A DNA stretch of 64,000 bases from Halapricum hydrolyticum (GCF_025517535.1 NZ_JAOPKC010000014.1:4017-68016); one strand, 5' to 3'. Numbered from the stretch's first letter, positions 36,793-45,938 are shown. The notes: a model not told the origin generated them from the letters alone. Numbers and translations are program-made.

Positions 36793-36879
36793 ATGAACAG
36801 ACAACAGATCATCGCCGTCATCCTCACCGTCCTCATGGTCGGCTCGTCGGTCGCGTACGGCGCGGCGCTGATTTTCTAG
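36793..36879 (+). CDS. 28-residue single-helix membrane peptide
   Basis: The frame encodes MNRQQIIAVILTVLMVGSSV followed by AYGAALIF: a two-charge N-terminus and one transmembrane helix, then stop. It lies 43 bases behind taw2 on the same strand and ends just before the convergent helicase gene. Very similar tiny proteins occur in other haloarchaea as far as I recall. Its compact start and clean hydrophobic profile make it a likely real gene. Confidence 0.6.
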   Translation: MNRQQIIAVILTVLMVGSSVAYGAALIF

Positions 36880-36894
36880 CGTACAGCGGCGATA

Positions 36895-38649
36895 TCACTC
36901 GGTCTCCCAGACATCCGCGATCGGGTCGTCCGAGCCGCGCTTCGACCGCGATCGGGTTCGCGACCGTCTGTCCATCGCTGCAGTCGCCCCACCGGGATCG
37001 AACGCCGGCAGGTCGGGAGTCGACAGGCGATCGACCTGTTCGGCGAACCACCCGGGCATATCCGTCCGGGCGCGCTCGAAGAGATCCAGGAGCGAGTCGT
37101 CGGCGAGATAGGTCGCGCCGTAGTCGTCGGGCGAACGGACGACCCGGCCGCAGGCCTGGATCACCGTTTGGAGCGCCGTCCGGTAGTACCAGCCCCACTG
37201 TCCGTCTTCCAGCCGGCGGGCGACCCGCGAGTCGCGAGTGTTGGGATACGGTGCCTTCGTCAGCAGTTGCCACCGGCAGAGGTCCCCCTCTAAATCGAGT
37301 GCCTCCTCCATTTTCACCGAGAGGAAAACCTCGGGGTCGTCGCTGCGCTGCCAGGCCGCCAGTTGCCCGTCGCGATCGTCCTGGTCGTGGCTCCGGATTC
37401 GACTCCCGACGCCAAACTCCGACAGGTGTCGCTCCAGATGCTCCTGAATCGCATAGGAGTGGCAGTGCACCAGTCCCTTCTCGGTGGGGTGGTGGGCCAT
37501 CAGACGCACGAGCACGCGGGCGATCTCCGGCAGGGTCTCCTCGCGGTGTTCGTAGGTCATCTTCCCCCGGGTGACGTCGTACAGCGGCCGGTTCTCGACG
37601 GGAAAGGTATGTGGCACGTCGACCAGGGCGACGCGGTCGGGATCGAGCCCGACGTTCGTACAGAACGCCTCCTTGTTCAGGATCGTCGCCGACAGCAGCG
37701 CGAACTTGTTGCCCCGATCCCAGACCGTGTGCCCGAGAAACCGTTCGGGATCGAGCGGCTTGATCGTCACCGGCGAGCCCGCGCCGTCGGGTTGATCGAC
37801 GACCCAGGTCGTCGCCGCCTCGGGATCGCGGTACTCCTCGCGGAACCACTTCAGGTCCGAGCGCAACTGCTGGAGGCGGTCGCGCTCCTCGGCCTCTTCG
37901 GGCGTGATCTCCACGTTCCCCCGGAGTTCCGAGAGCCGACGATCGGCGGCCTGGATCACCCCCTGGGCGTACGCGGCGGCGTCTTCGAGATCCTCGATTT
38001 CGGGCGGCTCGCGGGCCTCCCAGACCGGGACCGTATCGGGCCGCAGGTCGATGGTCGCGTACATCTCGGCCCACTCGCCCAGCCCGTGGGCCTCGTCGAT
38101 GACGACGACGTCGCGAGCGCCGAAGACGTCGCTGCCGGCGGTCTGCATGAAATACGCAAGCGTCATCGCAGCGATCCGACGGTTGGCCGCGATGGCCCGA
38201 TCCGAAAAATAGGGGCAGCGATGTTTGACCTGGCACTCGAACTCCCGTTCGCGGACGCAGGGGGCCTGGTCGACAGGCGTATCGGTCTCGCCCGGCAGGA
38301 TGCAGTCGTAGTTGTTCTTCCCGCGGATGATCGAGAGATCGGAAAGCAGCGGGTCCTCGGCGACGTCGTCAAGTTGGGAAACCTGCGGCGTCGTGTAGTA
38401 GGCGTCGATGGGCAGGCTCGCCGAGGCCTGGCTCCCCTCGCGGGCACAGCCGGCGATGGCCCGCGCCAGCAGCGACTTGCCACTGCCGGTCGGTGCGCGC
38501 ACGAGCACGACGTCGTTGCCGGCCTCGAACGCCGCGCGAATGTCCTGCAGTGCCTGCTGCTGGGCACCTCGATAGCCCGGCGCGGGGAACCCCTCTTCGA
38601 TGCGGGACGGATCCACGTTCGGGGTGGAGAGCGGGCCAGTGGTAAACAC
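36895..38649 (-). CDS. XPD/Rad3- or DinG-type superfamily 2 DNA helicase
   Basis: This 584-residue ATP-dependent helicase has Walker A RAPTGSGKSLLA (about 47-58), a DEAH box VVIDEAHGLGE, and between them four cysteines (NYDCILPG, QAPCVRE, EFECQVK and HRCPYFS). These match the iron-sulfur cluster domain of XPD/DinG proteins. The C-terminal helicase motifs include VHCHSYAIQEHLERHL and QACGRVVRSPDDYG with the arginine finger. The GTG at 38649 starts MFTTGPLSTPNVD; longer upstream forms run into the divergent gene. A role in nucleotide excision repair or DNA damage response is inferred. Confidence 0.87.
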   Translation of the reverse strand: MFTTGPLSTPNVDPSRIEEGFPAPGYRGAQQQALQDIRAAFEAGNDVVLVRAPTGSGKSLLARAIAGCAREGSQASASLPIDAYYTTPQVSQLDDVAEDPLLSDLSIIRGKNNYDCILPGETDTPVDQAPCVREREFECQVKHRCPYFSDRAIAANRRIAAMTLAYFMQTAGSDVFGARDVVVIDEAHGLGEWAEMYATIDLRPDTVPVWEAREPPEIEDLEDAAAYAQGVIQAADRRLSELRGNVEITPEEAEERDRLQQLRSDLKWFREEYRDPEAATTWVVDQPDGAGSPVTIKPLDPERFLGHTVWDRGNKFALLSATILNKEAFCTNVGLDPDRVALVDVPHTFPVENRPLYDVTRGKMTYEHREETLPEIARVLVRLMAHHPTEKGLVHCHSYAIQEHLERHLSEFGVGSRIRSHDQDDRDGQLAAWQRSDDPEVFLSVKMEEALDLEGDLCRWQLLTKAPYPNTRDSRVARRLEDGQWGWYYRTALQTVIQACGRVVRSPDDYGATYLADDSLLDLFERARTDMPGWFAEQVDRLSTPDLPAFDPGGATAAMDRRSRTRSRSKRGSDDPIADVWETE

Positions 38650-38668
38650 TCCGATCGTGATGGACGGG

Positions 38669-38675
38669 TATTTAT
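38669..38675 (+). promoter_or_regulatory. TATA box for the pilin-like lipoprotein gene
   Basis: TATTTAT lies 24-30 bases before the ATG at 38699, which implies an essentially leaderless transcript. Confidence 0.55.
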
Positions 38676-38698
38676 TTCCGATTGCAGTATTGGAGATA

Positions 38699-40060
38699 AT
38701 GATGACGCGATCGTATACGAGACGCCGTGCCCTCCGGATCGGCAGCGCGGGGATCGTCGGCTGTCTGGCGGGGTGTACTGGTTTGCTCAACGGAGACGAC
38801 AACGACAGCGAAAACGACGACACCACCCCTAGTACTGAGGACGGCGGGAACAACGGGGAACGTCCACCCGAACTCGGCGTGGTGCCGGGGAGTGCGACAG
38901 CGGTGGCGCACGTCGACGCCGCCGCGTTGCTCGATGGCCCTGTCGGCGAGAGTGCCATCGAGGGCGCGCTCTCGTCGGTGGCCACACAGCAGCCGTCCTA
39001 CGATGGGCCCGAAAGCTACGATGCGGCGCTCGATACGATCGAGACGGAGTTCGGACTGGACCCGCAGGGCATCAGTTCGGTGACAGCGTTCGTCGGAGAC
39101 CAGAGCAGCGAAGAGATCGGAATCGTTGCCGAGACTGACTACGACGAACCGGACGTTCTCGACGTTCTGCAGGCGGACGGATCGGTCTCCAAGGAAACCT
39201 ACGGCGGCGTGACGATCTACACTGACCCGGGCGACAGCGCTGTCGGCGTCCTGGGCGACGGACAGTATGCAGCCGGCCCGGTCGGCGTCGTCGAGTCAGT
39301 CATCGACGTCACGAACGGCGAGAAGGACGCCGCTGGCGGTGACGTCGTCACGACCTACGAGGACGCGCCGTCCGGACCGATCCGATTCGGCGCCGTCGTT
39401 CCGGACGAGGGGGACCGGCAGTCCGCGGGCGCGCTGGCGGCCGTCGAGACTGTCCGAGGCGGGATGTCTGCCGACGGCGATCAGCGCCGGCTCGTCGTCG
39501 AGATGGAGGCCACCGATACCGACGCTGCCGGGCGGCTCACGACGACGCTCGAAAGGGGTCTCTCGGAGCTGCAATCCCGGATGGAAGGGGAGTCGGGACC
39601 GCTCGCTGACGCGCTCGCACAGCTCGACGCTGTCGACGTCCAGCGTGACGGGGCGACCGTATCGATGGTCCACAGCGCCAGCGCCGAGGAGGCCGGCAAT
39701 CTCATGGCGGTAGCCGTCGCCGTCGTCGGGACGTTCGTGCTCGACCTCGGAGAATCACAGGCCGCAACGTATCCCCGGGCGTCGTTCGCGTTCGATTACG
39801 ACGCCGGTGCGGAGACGGTCACGATCACTCACCAGAGCGGCGACGCCATCGACGGTTCGAACCTGTACGTTCGCGGTACGACAGGCAACGGGACGATCAA
39901 TGCACAGTGGGCCGGCGACTACGGCGTCAGCGAGGTGATGGCCGGTTCGCGCGTCACCGTCCAGAACGTCACTGACTCGTTCGAACTGCGCGTCGTCCGG
40001 GATCCGGCGGATCAAGAACAATCGGCGGTCCTGGCCGCGATGTCCGGCCCTGAAGCGTGA
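38699..40060 (+). CDS. Tat lipoprotein with C-terminal type IV pilin-like domain
   Basis: This 453-residue exported protein begins MMTRSYTRRRALRIGSAGIV followed by GCLAGCTG: a twin-arginine signal with a lipobox. A Thr/Asp/Asn-rich linker (about 30-60) leads to an unrecognised alpha/beta domain of about 270 residues. Near 340-360 a hydrophobic stretch, AVAVAVVGTFVLDLGESQA, is followed by ASFAFDYDAGAETVTITHQSG and LYVRGTTGNG. These two parts closely resemble the helix and start of the beta domain of haloarchaeal type IV pilins (DUF1628 group), here placed at the C-terminus. The fusion is unusual. The function is unknown, and surface attachment is inferred. Confidence 0.72.
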   Translation: MMTRSYTRRRALRIGSAGIVGCLAGCTGLLNGDDNDSENDDTTPSTEDGGNNGERPPELGVVPGSATAVAHVDAAALLDGPVGESAIEGALSSVATQQPSYDGPESYDAALDTIETEFGLDPQGISSVTAFVGDQSSEEIGIVAETDYDEPDVLDVLQADGSVSKETYGGVTIYTDPGDSAVGVLGDGQYAAGPVGVVESVIDVTNGEKDAAGGDVVTTYEDAPSGPIRFGAVVPDEGDRQSAGALAAVETVRGGMSADGDQRRLVVEMEATDTDAAGRLTTTLERGLSELQSRMEGESGPLADALAQLDAVDVQRDGATVSMVHSASAEEAGNLMAVAVAVVGTFVLDLGESQAATYPRASFAFDYDAGAETVTITHQSGDAIDGSNLYVRGTTGNGTINAQWAGDYGVSEVMAGSRVTVQNVTDSFELRVVRDPADQEQSAVLAAMSGPEA

Positions 40061-40072
40061 CGCGTAGCGCGG

Positions 40073-40276
40073 TCACAGCGCCTTGATATCCGCGGCAGTT
40101 ACCGCACGGTCCTCGGGGAGCCGTTCGACACACTCGAAACAGAGGAAGTGCTCGCTGCCGTCGGCCAGTTCCAGGGTGACCCCACCGCTCGACCCGCCGG
40201 CCTGGCTCCAGAAGTCGCTGATCCCGCCGGCGATCCGGGTTCGCTCGTTGCAGCCGTCACAGCGCTGGGTCGACAT
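40073..40276 (-). CDS. Small zinc-finger-like protein
   Basis: This 67-residue protein has two cysteine pairs, CDGC (6-9) and CFEC (46-49), that could hold one zinc ion, separated by a Gly/Ser-rich strand-forming segment. The ATG at 40276 gives MSTQRCDGCNERTR. It looks like a haloarchaeal small zinc-binding protein of unknown role. It is monocistronic and convergent with the preceding lipoprotein gene. Confidence 0.65.
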   Translation of the reverse strand: MSTQRCDGCNERTRIAGGISDFWSQAGGSSGGVTLELADGSEHFLCFECVERLPEDRAVTAADIKAL

Positions 40277-40417
40277 CGAACGTGCTTGTCGCCCGGCAGG
40301 CAAAAACGTTCGTCGTCCAGTGCAGTGTCGTCGGGTGCGGTGTCGTCACTACTGGGTCGTCAGACGTGACGCGTAGCGTCGCCACTGGCGGACGTGAGCG
40401 CGGAACCAAACACGATC

Positions 40418-40585
40418 TCAGGACGATTTGATTTCCTCGAACTGATCGAGGAGTTCCTCGGTCGACTCGCCGGCGTCGTAGTCTACGCTGCCATGGTACG
40501 TCGTCCGCTCGTCGTCGAAGCTGGCATCGACTTCGGTGTTCTTGCGCTCACGGCGCTCGTGCTCGTCATCGTCGAAGGAGCCCAT
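40418..40585 (-). CDS. Haloarchaeal DUF5786-like small protein
   Basis: This 55-residue acidic protein, MGSFDDDEHERRERKNTEVD and on, contains the SVDYDAGESTEELLDQF pattern of the DUF5786 family abundant in haloarchaea. The start at 40585 is preferred over the in-frame ATG at 40591, because family members begin MGS. The function is unknown. It is divergent from htpX, and an inverted repeat (40600-40617) lies just upstream. Confidence 0.75.
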   Translation of the reverse strand: MGSFDDDEHERRERKNTEVDASFDDERTTYHGSVDYDAGESTEELLDQFEEIKSS

Positions 40586-40599
40586 CGCCATTGTGTACC

Positions 40600-40617
40600 A
40601 CACACGAACTTGTGTGT
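40600..40617. promoter_or_regulatory. Inverted repeat upstream of the DUF5786-like gene
   Basis: ACACAC-GAACTT-GTGTGT is a 6-bp inverted repeat with a 6-base centre. It lies 14 bases upstream of the DUF5786-like start and within the divergent region toward htpX. Its position suits an operator; no regulator is known. Confidence 0.4.
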
Positions 40618-40729
40618 TCTTGCTTATCAATGTAACGCAATCTCACGGGTCATGTTGTCGCAGTACCCGGGTAGAGAGGCGCCTCGGACACGAGGCTTAT
40701 ACGCCTCGATGGCCAACAGTCGGCCACAC

Positions 40730-41569
40730 ATGCGACATCCAGGTCTCAAGCTCCGGATGGCGATCGTCGGATCGATCCTGTTCGGGTTCTACGCAGTCGT
40801 TGCGGCCGGCCTCTATGCGACGTTCGGCGGTTCGACGACAGTACTCGCGCTCGTTCTCGCAGGGAGCGTCCTGTTGATCGGCGCCCAGTACAAGATCGGC
40901 AAGTGGGGCGCGCTGCGGAGCGTCGGCGCACAGGACATGCCCGAGGACGACCCCCGGTTCCGGGAAATCCACCGGTCAGTCGAGCGACTCAGCGACGATA
41001 TGAACATCGAAAAGCCCCGGCTGATGATCGCCGAGATGGGCGTGCCCAACGCCTTCGCGGTCGGTCGCAAGGGCGCCGGCGTCGTGGTCGTCTCCGCACA
41101 GCTCGTGCAGTTGCTGGACCACGACGAACTCGAAGGCGTACTCGCCCACGAGCTGGCGCACATCCGCAATCGCGACGTCGTGACGATGGTCATCGGGCAG
41201 GGGATCGCGACGATCGTCGGCCTCGTGGCGCAGTTCGCCGTGATCTTCCTCGGCGACAACGACTTCGCCGACATCATCCTCGGGATCATCGTCGGGAACA
41301 TCGTCCAGTTCCTCGTCATGCTGTTCGTGCTGGCGATCTCCCGGTATCGGGAGTACGTCGCCGACAGCGACGCCGCCGGTGCGATCGGCCGCGGCGAACC
41401 GCTGGCCCGCGCACTGGAGAAAATCAGCGGTGCCGATCACAGCCGCTCGCGGATCAGCGAAGAGGCCAGCGCGCTCTGTATCTTCGGCGAATCCAGGAGT
41501 CTCCTCACGAAGCTCGTCTCGACGCACCCCCCGACTGAAAAGCGCATCGAGAAGCTTCGGTCCTACTAA
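40730..41569 (+). CDS. htpX: HtpX-type membrane metalloprotease (M48 family)
   Basis: This 279-residue membrane protease has two N-terminal helices (about 8-28 and 35-52), the zinc site HELAH at about 140-144, two further helices (about 158-180 and 187-205) and the downstream ligand region SRYREYVADSDAAG with Glu near 211. HtpX degrades damaged membrane proteins. The ATG at 40730 is favoured by a TATA-like CTTATA (40696-40701); an in-frame ATG at 40709 lies too close to it. Confidence 0.88.
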   Translation: MRHPGLKLRMAIVGSILFGFYAVVAAGLYATFGGSTTVLALVLAGSVLLIGAQYKIGKWGALRSVGAQDMPEDDPRFREIHRSVERLSDDMNIEKPRLMIAEMGVPNAFAVGRKGAGVVVVSAQLVQLLDHDELEGVLAHELAHIRNRDVVTMVIGQGIATIVGLVAQFAVIFLGDNDFADIILGIIVGNIVQFLVMLFVLAISRYREYVADSDAAGAIGRGEPLARALEKISGADHSRSRISEEASALCIFGESRSLLTKLVSTHPPTEKRIEKLRSY

Positions 41570-41748
41570 GCGACCTTTCCGCCTCGTGTGTCCTCGCGAG
41601 CGCCACGACGCTCCCGTCATCGGGTTCATATATAGCCTCGTGGATGGCCGTCTCCGGGGAGACGTACTTCCAGGAGCATCTCGAAACAGTGCGTCAGGAT
41701 CGGCTTGCCGTCAACACCGGGCTGACGTCGTCCCGTGATGGCAGTGAC

Positions 41749-42378
41749 CTACCGTCGTCGGAGATACGCCGGCGGCACTCGGTCGGTCGTGTAGACGTCC
41801 GTTCCACGGTCAGTGATCTCGTGGCCGTCCGCGAGCATCGCGGCGGCGTCGACCTCGATGATCGCGGGCTCGTCGGCGTGGCGCGAGCCGACCTCGCGTG
41901 CCGACTCGACCGTCCCCGAGAGGTGGGCCTGCTGGCGAGACATCGACCTGAGTCCTTCTTCGAAGATCGAATCGAGATGTCGCGGTGCTGTCCCGTGATA
42001 GAGAGTGTCGGGAACCGGCGTATCGCCCGATTCGAGATCGACGTCGACGGAGTGGCCGTAAGCGGCTCTGATGCGCCGGCCGTCAAACTCGAATCGACCC
42101 TTTGGATCCGTCGCAACGACCGCCTCGACGGCCCGTTCGTCGGCCCAGTCGTATTTTCGTTCGACTGCCGCCACGAGTTCCTCGAAGTCGGTCCAGCCGC
42201 TGTCGTCCAGTTCGATCCCGGCATCGTCGGGAAAGTGCCTGAGTGCTCCGCTCAGGTACTTCGAGAGCCGACGGCGACGATCGCCGGAGAGTACGGGTTG
42301 CAGGTGCCGGTCACAGACGGGACACCGCTCATCCTCGAAGTGGCCGTGGTCGGAACAGACAGCGACGGGGCCTGGCAT
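41749..42378 (-). CDS. kptA: RNA 2'-phosphotransferase (Tpt1/KptA family)
   Basis: This 209-residue protein transfers an internal RNA 2'-phosphate to NAD+, producing ADP-ribose 1'',2''-cyclic phosphate. It has an N-terminal Cys/His metal-binding segment (VCSDHGHFEDERCPVCDRH, C8, C19, C22), then the family motifs: SKYLSGALRHFP, TLYHGTAPRHLDSIFEEGL (about 120-138) and RQQAHLSGTVESAREVGSRH with its catalytic residues. The ATG at 42378 gives MPGPVAVCSD. It is divergent from truD, another RNA-modifying gene. With the RNA ligase pair, this is the second RNA end-processing gene in the window. Confidence 0.88.
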   Translation of the reverse strand: MPGPVAVCSDHGHFEDERCPVCDRHLQPVLSGDRRRRLSKYLSGALRHFPDDAGIELDDSGWTDFEELVAAVERKYDWADERAVEAVVATDPKGRFEFDGRRIRAAYGHSVDVDLESGDTPVPDTLYHGTAPRHLDSIFEEGLRSMSRQQAHLSGTVESAREVGSRHADEPAIIEVDAAAMLADGHEITDRGTDVYTTDRVPPAYLRRR

Positions 42379-42467
42379 CGGGAGCGTGTTGCCGGTCGAG
42401 CGCGAAAAGGTCGGCGGTCGTGCCGACAGGACTTTACTCGCGGCTCCTGCACCTCCACTCAACGCAA

Positions 42468-43811
42468 ATGCGCGAGGCACACCCACTCGAAGCGACCGTC
42501 GGGATCGACTACTACGTCAGCGACGCGGCGGGGATCGGCGGACGACTCCGTGATTCTCCCGAGAGCTTCCGGGTCGAGGAGATCGAGGCGTTCGACGCCG
42601 AGCCGATCGATGCTGCTCCCGGCGCGTACCCGCACGTCCTCGTGCGGGCCACGCTGCGGGGGTGGGACACCAACGACTTCGCAAGTGTGCTGTCCGATCA
42701 GCTGGGGATCAGCCGCGAACGGATCGACTGGGCCGGCACGAAAGACAAGCACGCGGTCACGACCCAGTTGTTCACCGTCAGGAAAGGTGATCCCGACGCG
42801 ATCGCGGCCGTCGACCTGTCCGGCGCCGACATCGAGGTACTGGGCCGGACCGGGCGCGGGCTGCAGTTCGGCGACCTGGCGGGCAATCGCTTCGAGATCA
42901 CGGTCACGGGGGCCGAACAAACCGAGACGATCGGGCAGATCACCGACGAGTTGGGATCGTTCTGCGGTGACGACGACCGAGTGGGCGTGCCCAACTTCTT
43001 CGGCCAGCAGCGCTTCGGCAGTCGGCGGGCGATCACCCACGAGGTCGGGCTGGCGATCGTCCGCCGCGAGTGGGAACAGGCCGTCCGGACCTACGCCGCC
43101 AATCCGAGCGGCCGCGAGCGCCAGCGGACTCGCGACGCCAGATCGACCGTCGAAGACTGCTGGAACGACCGGGAGTGGGAGCGGACACTCGATGCGATGC
43201 CGGGCTACCTGGGCTACGAGCGCGCGATGTTGCAACGACTCGCCGAGCGCAAGGGCGAAACGCCGGCTGATTTCCGGGACGCCCTGACCGCGCTGCCGAG
43301 CAACCTCCAGCGTCTGTTCGTCAACGCCGCCCAGTCGTACGTGTTCAACCGGATCTGCTCGGAGCGACTCCGCCGCGGACTGCCGTTCGACGAACCGATC
43401 GAGGGCGACGTTATCTGCTTCGCCGATTCGGACGCTCCCGAGGGGCTGGATCTGCCCGACACGAATCGGACGCAGGTGGTCACCGAGCGTCGCGTCGGGA
43501 CGGCGCGTCGACACGTCGAGCGCGGCCGGGCGTTCGTGACCGCGCCGCTGGTCGGCACTGACACCGAATTCGGAGGGGGCGAGCCCGCCGAGATCGCGCG
43601 TGACGTACTCGCGGATCTCGATCTCGAACCAGCGGACTTCGACCTGCCCGGCGAGTTCGAATCCTCGGGAACTCGGCGGGCGATTCTGGTGCGCACTGAT
43701 CTGGACGTCTCCGTGGACTCGCCGACGTTCTCCTTCGCGCTCCCGAAAGGCTCCTATGCGACCGTCCTGCTACGAGAGTACCTGAAGGCTGCCCCCGACG
43801 ACCTGGCGTGA
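42468..43811 (+). CDS. truD: tRNA pseudouridine(13) synthase
   Basis: This 447-residue TruD-family enzyme makes pseudouridine 13 in tRNA. It shows the catalytic Asp in WAGTKDKHAVTTQ (about 86-98), VPNFFGQQRFGSRR (about 170-183) and the YVFNRICSERL segment. The length includes the insertion domain usual in archaeal TruD. The ATG at 42468 gives MREAHPLEATVG and leaves 89 bases to the divergent kptA start, which may share a promoter region. Confidence 0.93.
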   Translation: MREAHPLEATVGIDYYVSDAAGIGGRLRDSPESFRVEEIEAFDAEPIDAAPGAYPHVLVRATLRGWDTNDFASVLSDQLGISRERIDWAGTKDKHAVTTQLFTVRKGDPDAIAAVDLSGADIEVLGRTGRGLQFGDLAGNRFEITVTGAEQTETIGQITDELGSFCGDDDRVGVPNFFGQQRFGSRRAITHEVGLAIVRREWEQAVRTYAANPSGRERQRTRDARSTVEDCWNDREWERTLDAMPGYLGYERAMLQRLAERKGETPADFRDALTALPSNLQRLFVNAAQSYVFNRICSERLRRGLPFDEPIEGDVICFADSDAPEGLDLPDTNRTQVVTERRVGTARRHVERGRAFVTAPLVGTDTEFGGGEPAEIARDVLADLDLEPADFDLPGEFESSGTRRAILVRTDLDVSVDSPTFSFALPKGSYATVLLREYLKAAPDDLA

Positions 43812-43850
43812 GGTCACATACAGCTTGTTCGCAGAGCGAAACTCGTCGGT

Positions 43851-44930
43851 GTGTCTAATATCATTGAACTCCTACAGCAATTAGTTATGGCCGAGAGCCG
43901 AGCTCTTCCTGAATACATACCTGCCGCTCTGGAGCACGCAGATGCAGTGGTCTGGGCAGTGGACATCGAGACGAAAGAGATCGTATCACTGATTGGGAGT
44001 ATGCCGGCTATCGAGAACCTGCAGGATGTCGAAAATCTCGTGACTTTTTTCGATCGTGGCATTCATCCTGACGACCTACCCGAAGTCGATCCCCTGTATC
44101 GACAGGTTTTCGAGAGAGAATCGGAACAGCTCTCTGTGGATTTTCGGACACACCCCGACCAGGGGGAGATCCGGTGGATCCACGTCGATGCACGCGTCAT
44201 GCACATCGAAGACGGCGACCTTCTCGTGGGCGTAGGGACCGATATCACGGCGCGGAAGCGGTACGAGCGCGAGCTCAAGGAGCAAAGAAACCGGCTGGAG
44301 GAGTTCTCGAGCGTTCTCTCACACGATCTACGGAACCCGCTCCAGATCGCGACGGGACACGTCAAACTCGCACAGGTCGAAGACAAGGACGATCACCTGG
44401 GTGCGATCGAGCAGGCGCTGGAACGGATGGAAACACTGATCAGCGAATTGTTGACTGCCGTCGAAGAGGGCGGACCGATGATTCGAGGCGGTAGTATGGT
44501 CGAAACCGACAGAGAACATCTCGACGTCGAAGCGGTTGCAACTGCGGCGTGGGATGCCGTCGAGACACAGGACGCGACGCTCTCTGTCGAGACGGAGACG
44601 ACGATCTCGGCCGACCGGTCGAACCTGGAGCAGCTGTTCGAGAACCTGTTTCGGAACGCCGTAGAACACGGTGGTACAGGCGTGGCCGTCACCGTCGGCG
44701 ATCTCGACGAGCAGCACGGATTTTACGTTGCCGATGACGGTCCCGGGATCCCGGACGGCGAGCGTGACGCGATCTTCGAGATGGGATACTCGACTGGTGG
44801 CAACGGGGCCGGTCTCGGATTGCGGATCGTCTCGCAGATCGCCGAAACCTACGGCTGGACGGTCACTGTGACCGGCAGCGAACGTGGCGGCGCACGGTTC
44901 GAGATCGCTGTGGAGACGGACGCTGGGTGA
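43851..44930 (+). CDS. PAS-domain sensor histidine kinase
   Basis: This 359-residue soluble kinase begins with GTG. A PAS/PAC sensor domain (about 20-135) ends in VGVGTDITARKRYEREL. The H-box SSVLSHDLRNPLQIATGH has phosphoacceptor His158. The C-terminal HATPase domain has an N-box LFRNAVEHGG and G-boxes VADDGPGIPDGERD and GAGLGLRIV. There are no membrane helices, so it senses a cytoplasmic signal. No response regulator is adjacent, as is common in haloarchaea. A similar but broken HATPase domain is found at 58523. Confidence 0.88.
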   Translation: MSNIIELLQQLVMAESRALPEYIPAALEHADAVVWAVDIETKEIVSLIGSMPAIENLQDVENLVTFFDRGIHPDDLPEVDPLYRQVFERESEQLSVDFRTHPDQGEIRWIHVDARVMHIEDGDLLVGVGTDITARKRYERELKEQRNRLEEFSSVLSHDLRNPLQIATGHVKLAQVEDKDDHLGAIEQALERMETLISELLTAVEEGGPMIRGGSMVETDREHLDVEAVATAAWDAVETQDATLSVETETTISADRSNLEQLFENLFRNAVEHGGTGVAVTVGDLDEQHGFYVADDGPGIPDGERDAIFEMGYSTGGNGAGLGLRIVSQIAETYGWTVTVTGSERGGARFEIAVETDAG

Positions 44931-45046
44931 TCGATTCGCGCGCGAGTTCCAACATTCACACGCGAGTCTGGACGAACCGACCTCACATCGAGTTCGGACA
45001 GTCAAACCGTCTGGCTTATTCGCGCCGAGTTCGAAACTCGGCACAC

Positions 45047-45769
45047 ATGGAGTGTCGGCAGTGTGCCTCGCCGCTCGAGCGTCCCGGCGATTACTGTCTG
45101 GTCTGCCGGACGCACAATTCGGACGCCGTCGTGCTCGATCTCGACCGCGATCGGGCGCGGATCGTCTCGTTGTTCGAGGAGTCGATCGTCGGCGAGCACA
45201 CGATCACGACCACGCCCGAGGACGACAGCGAAGCCCAGGTGGTCGAACTGCGGAACTTCGCCGGGCTCGTGGCCGACGAGGTCCGGCGCAAGCGCCCCGA
45301 GGAGGTCTACGTCACCGGCGACCGGGACGTGATCGAGCGCCTGCGCGGGCAGCTGCACTATCCGTTCTACCGGGTTCGCGCGGACGATCCTGTCGAACAC
45401 GTGCTCGAACGCCGCGGCGAGCCGGCTCTGGAAGTCGTCGACGCCGCGCCCGCGGAGAAGCTCGGCGGCAGTCACTCGACACTGATCGGCGGCCGCGACG
45501 GCCAGCGCGCCATCCAGACGGTGGCCGGCCACCCCCACGTCAAAAAGGTCATCCCGGGACCGATCGACGCCGGCGGGAGCGGGTCCCGGACGGGCGTCCG
45601 CGCGAAGGCGACCCGCGCGGGCGAGGACGGAAACGTTCGCCTGCTCATCCGTGACGGCTCGAGCGTCCAGGAAAACCGCGTGGTGACGACCGCCGGGGAC
45701 CGACAGCTCGGCGAGCACGTCCGCGCCGATCTGAACGAGGCACTCGTCGAAGCGGACCTCCAGGACTGA
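45047..45769 (+). CDS. DUF2103 zinc-binding protein
   Basis: This 240-residue archaeal protein has an N-terminal zinc ribbon, MECRQCASPLERPGDYCLVC (C3, C6, C17, C20), followed by an alpha/beta domain and a C-terminal region around KLGGSHSTLIGGRDGQRA, which defines the DUF2103 family. A TATA-like TTATT (45016-45020) sits about 29 bases before the ATG. It precedes the L37Ae-RpoP-Pcc1 cluster, a conserved archaeal neighbourhood, so a link to translation or tRNA modification is plausible. The biochemical role is unknown. Confidence 0.78.
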   Translation: MECRQCASPLERPGDYCLVCRTHNSDAVVLDLDRDRARIVSLFEESIVGEHTITTTPEDDSEAQVVELRNFAGLVADEVRRKRPEEVYVTGDRDVIERLRGQLHYPFYRVRADDPVEHVLERRGEPALEVVDAAPAEKLGGSHSTLIGGRDGQRAIQTVAGHPHVKKVIPGPIDAGGSGSRTGVRAKATRAGEDGNVRLLIRDGSSVQENRVVTTAGDRQLGEHVRADLNEALVEADLQD

Positions 45770-45938
45770 ATTTTCGTCTTTCGGTCGCCCGTTGTGGGCG
45801 TCTCTATTGCCCGGAGACAGACTCTTCCGAAAGTGGGGGTCCAGCACCAACAGAGACATCCGATCCACTGCAACGAGGCGGATCTCGGAGTCGCAACTCG
45901 CAGGACTTAAGAATACGCTGGCGCGAGAGTACGGTACT

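Noticed and set aside
41644..43287. 547-codon plus-strand frame crossing kptA and truD
   Set aside because: Antisense to kptA and out of frame with truD; both of those are clear by motif.
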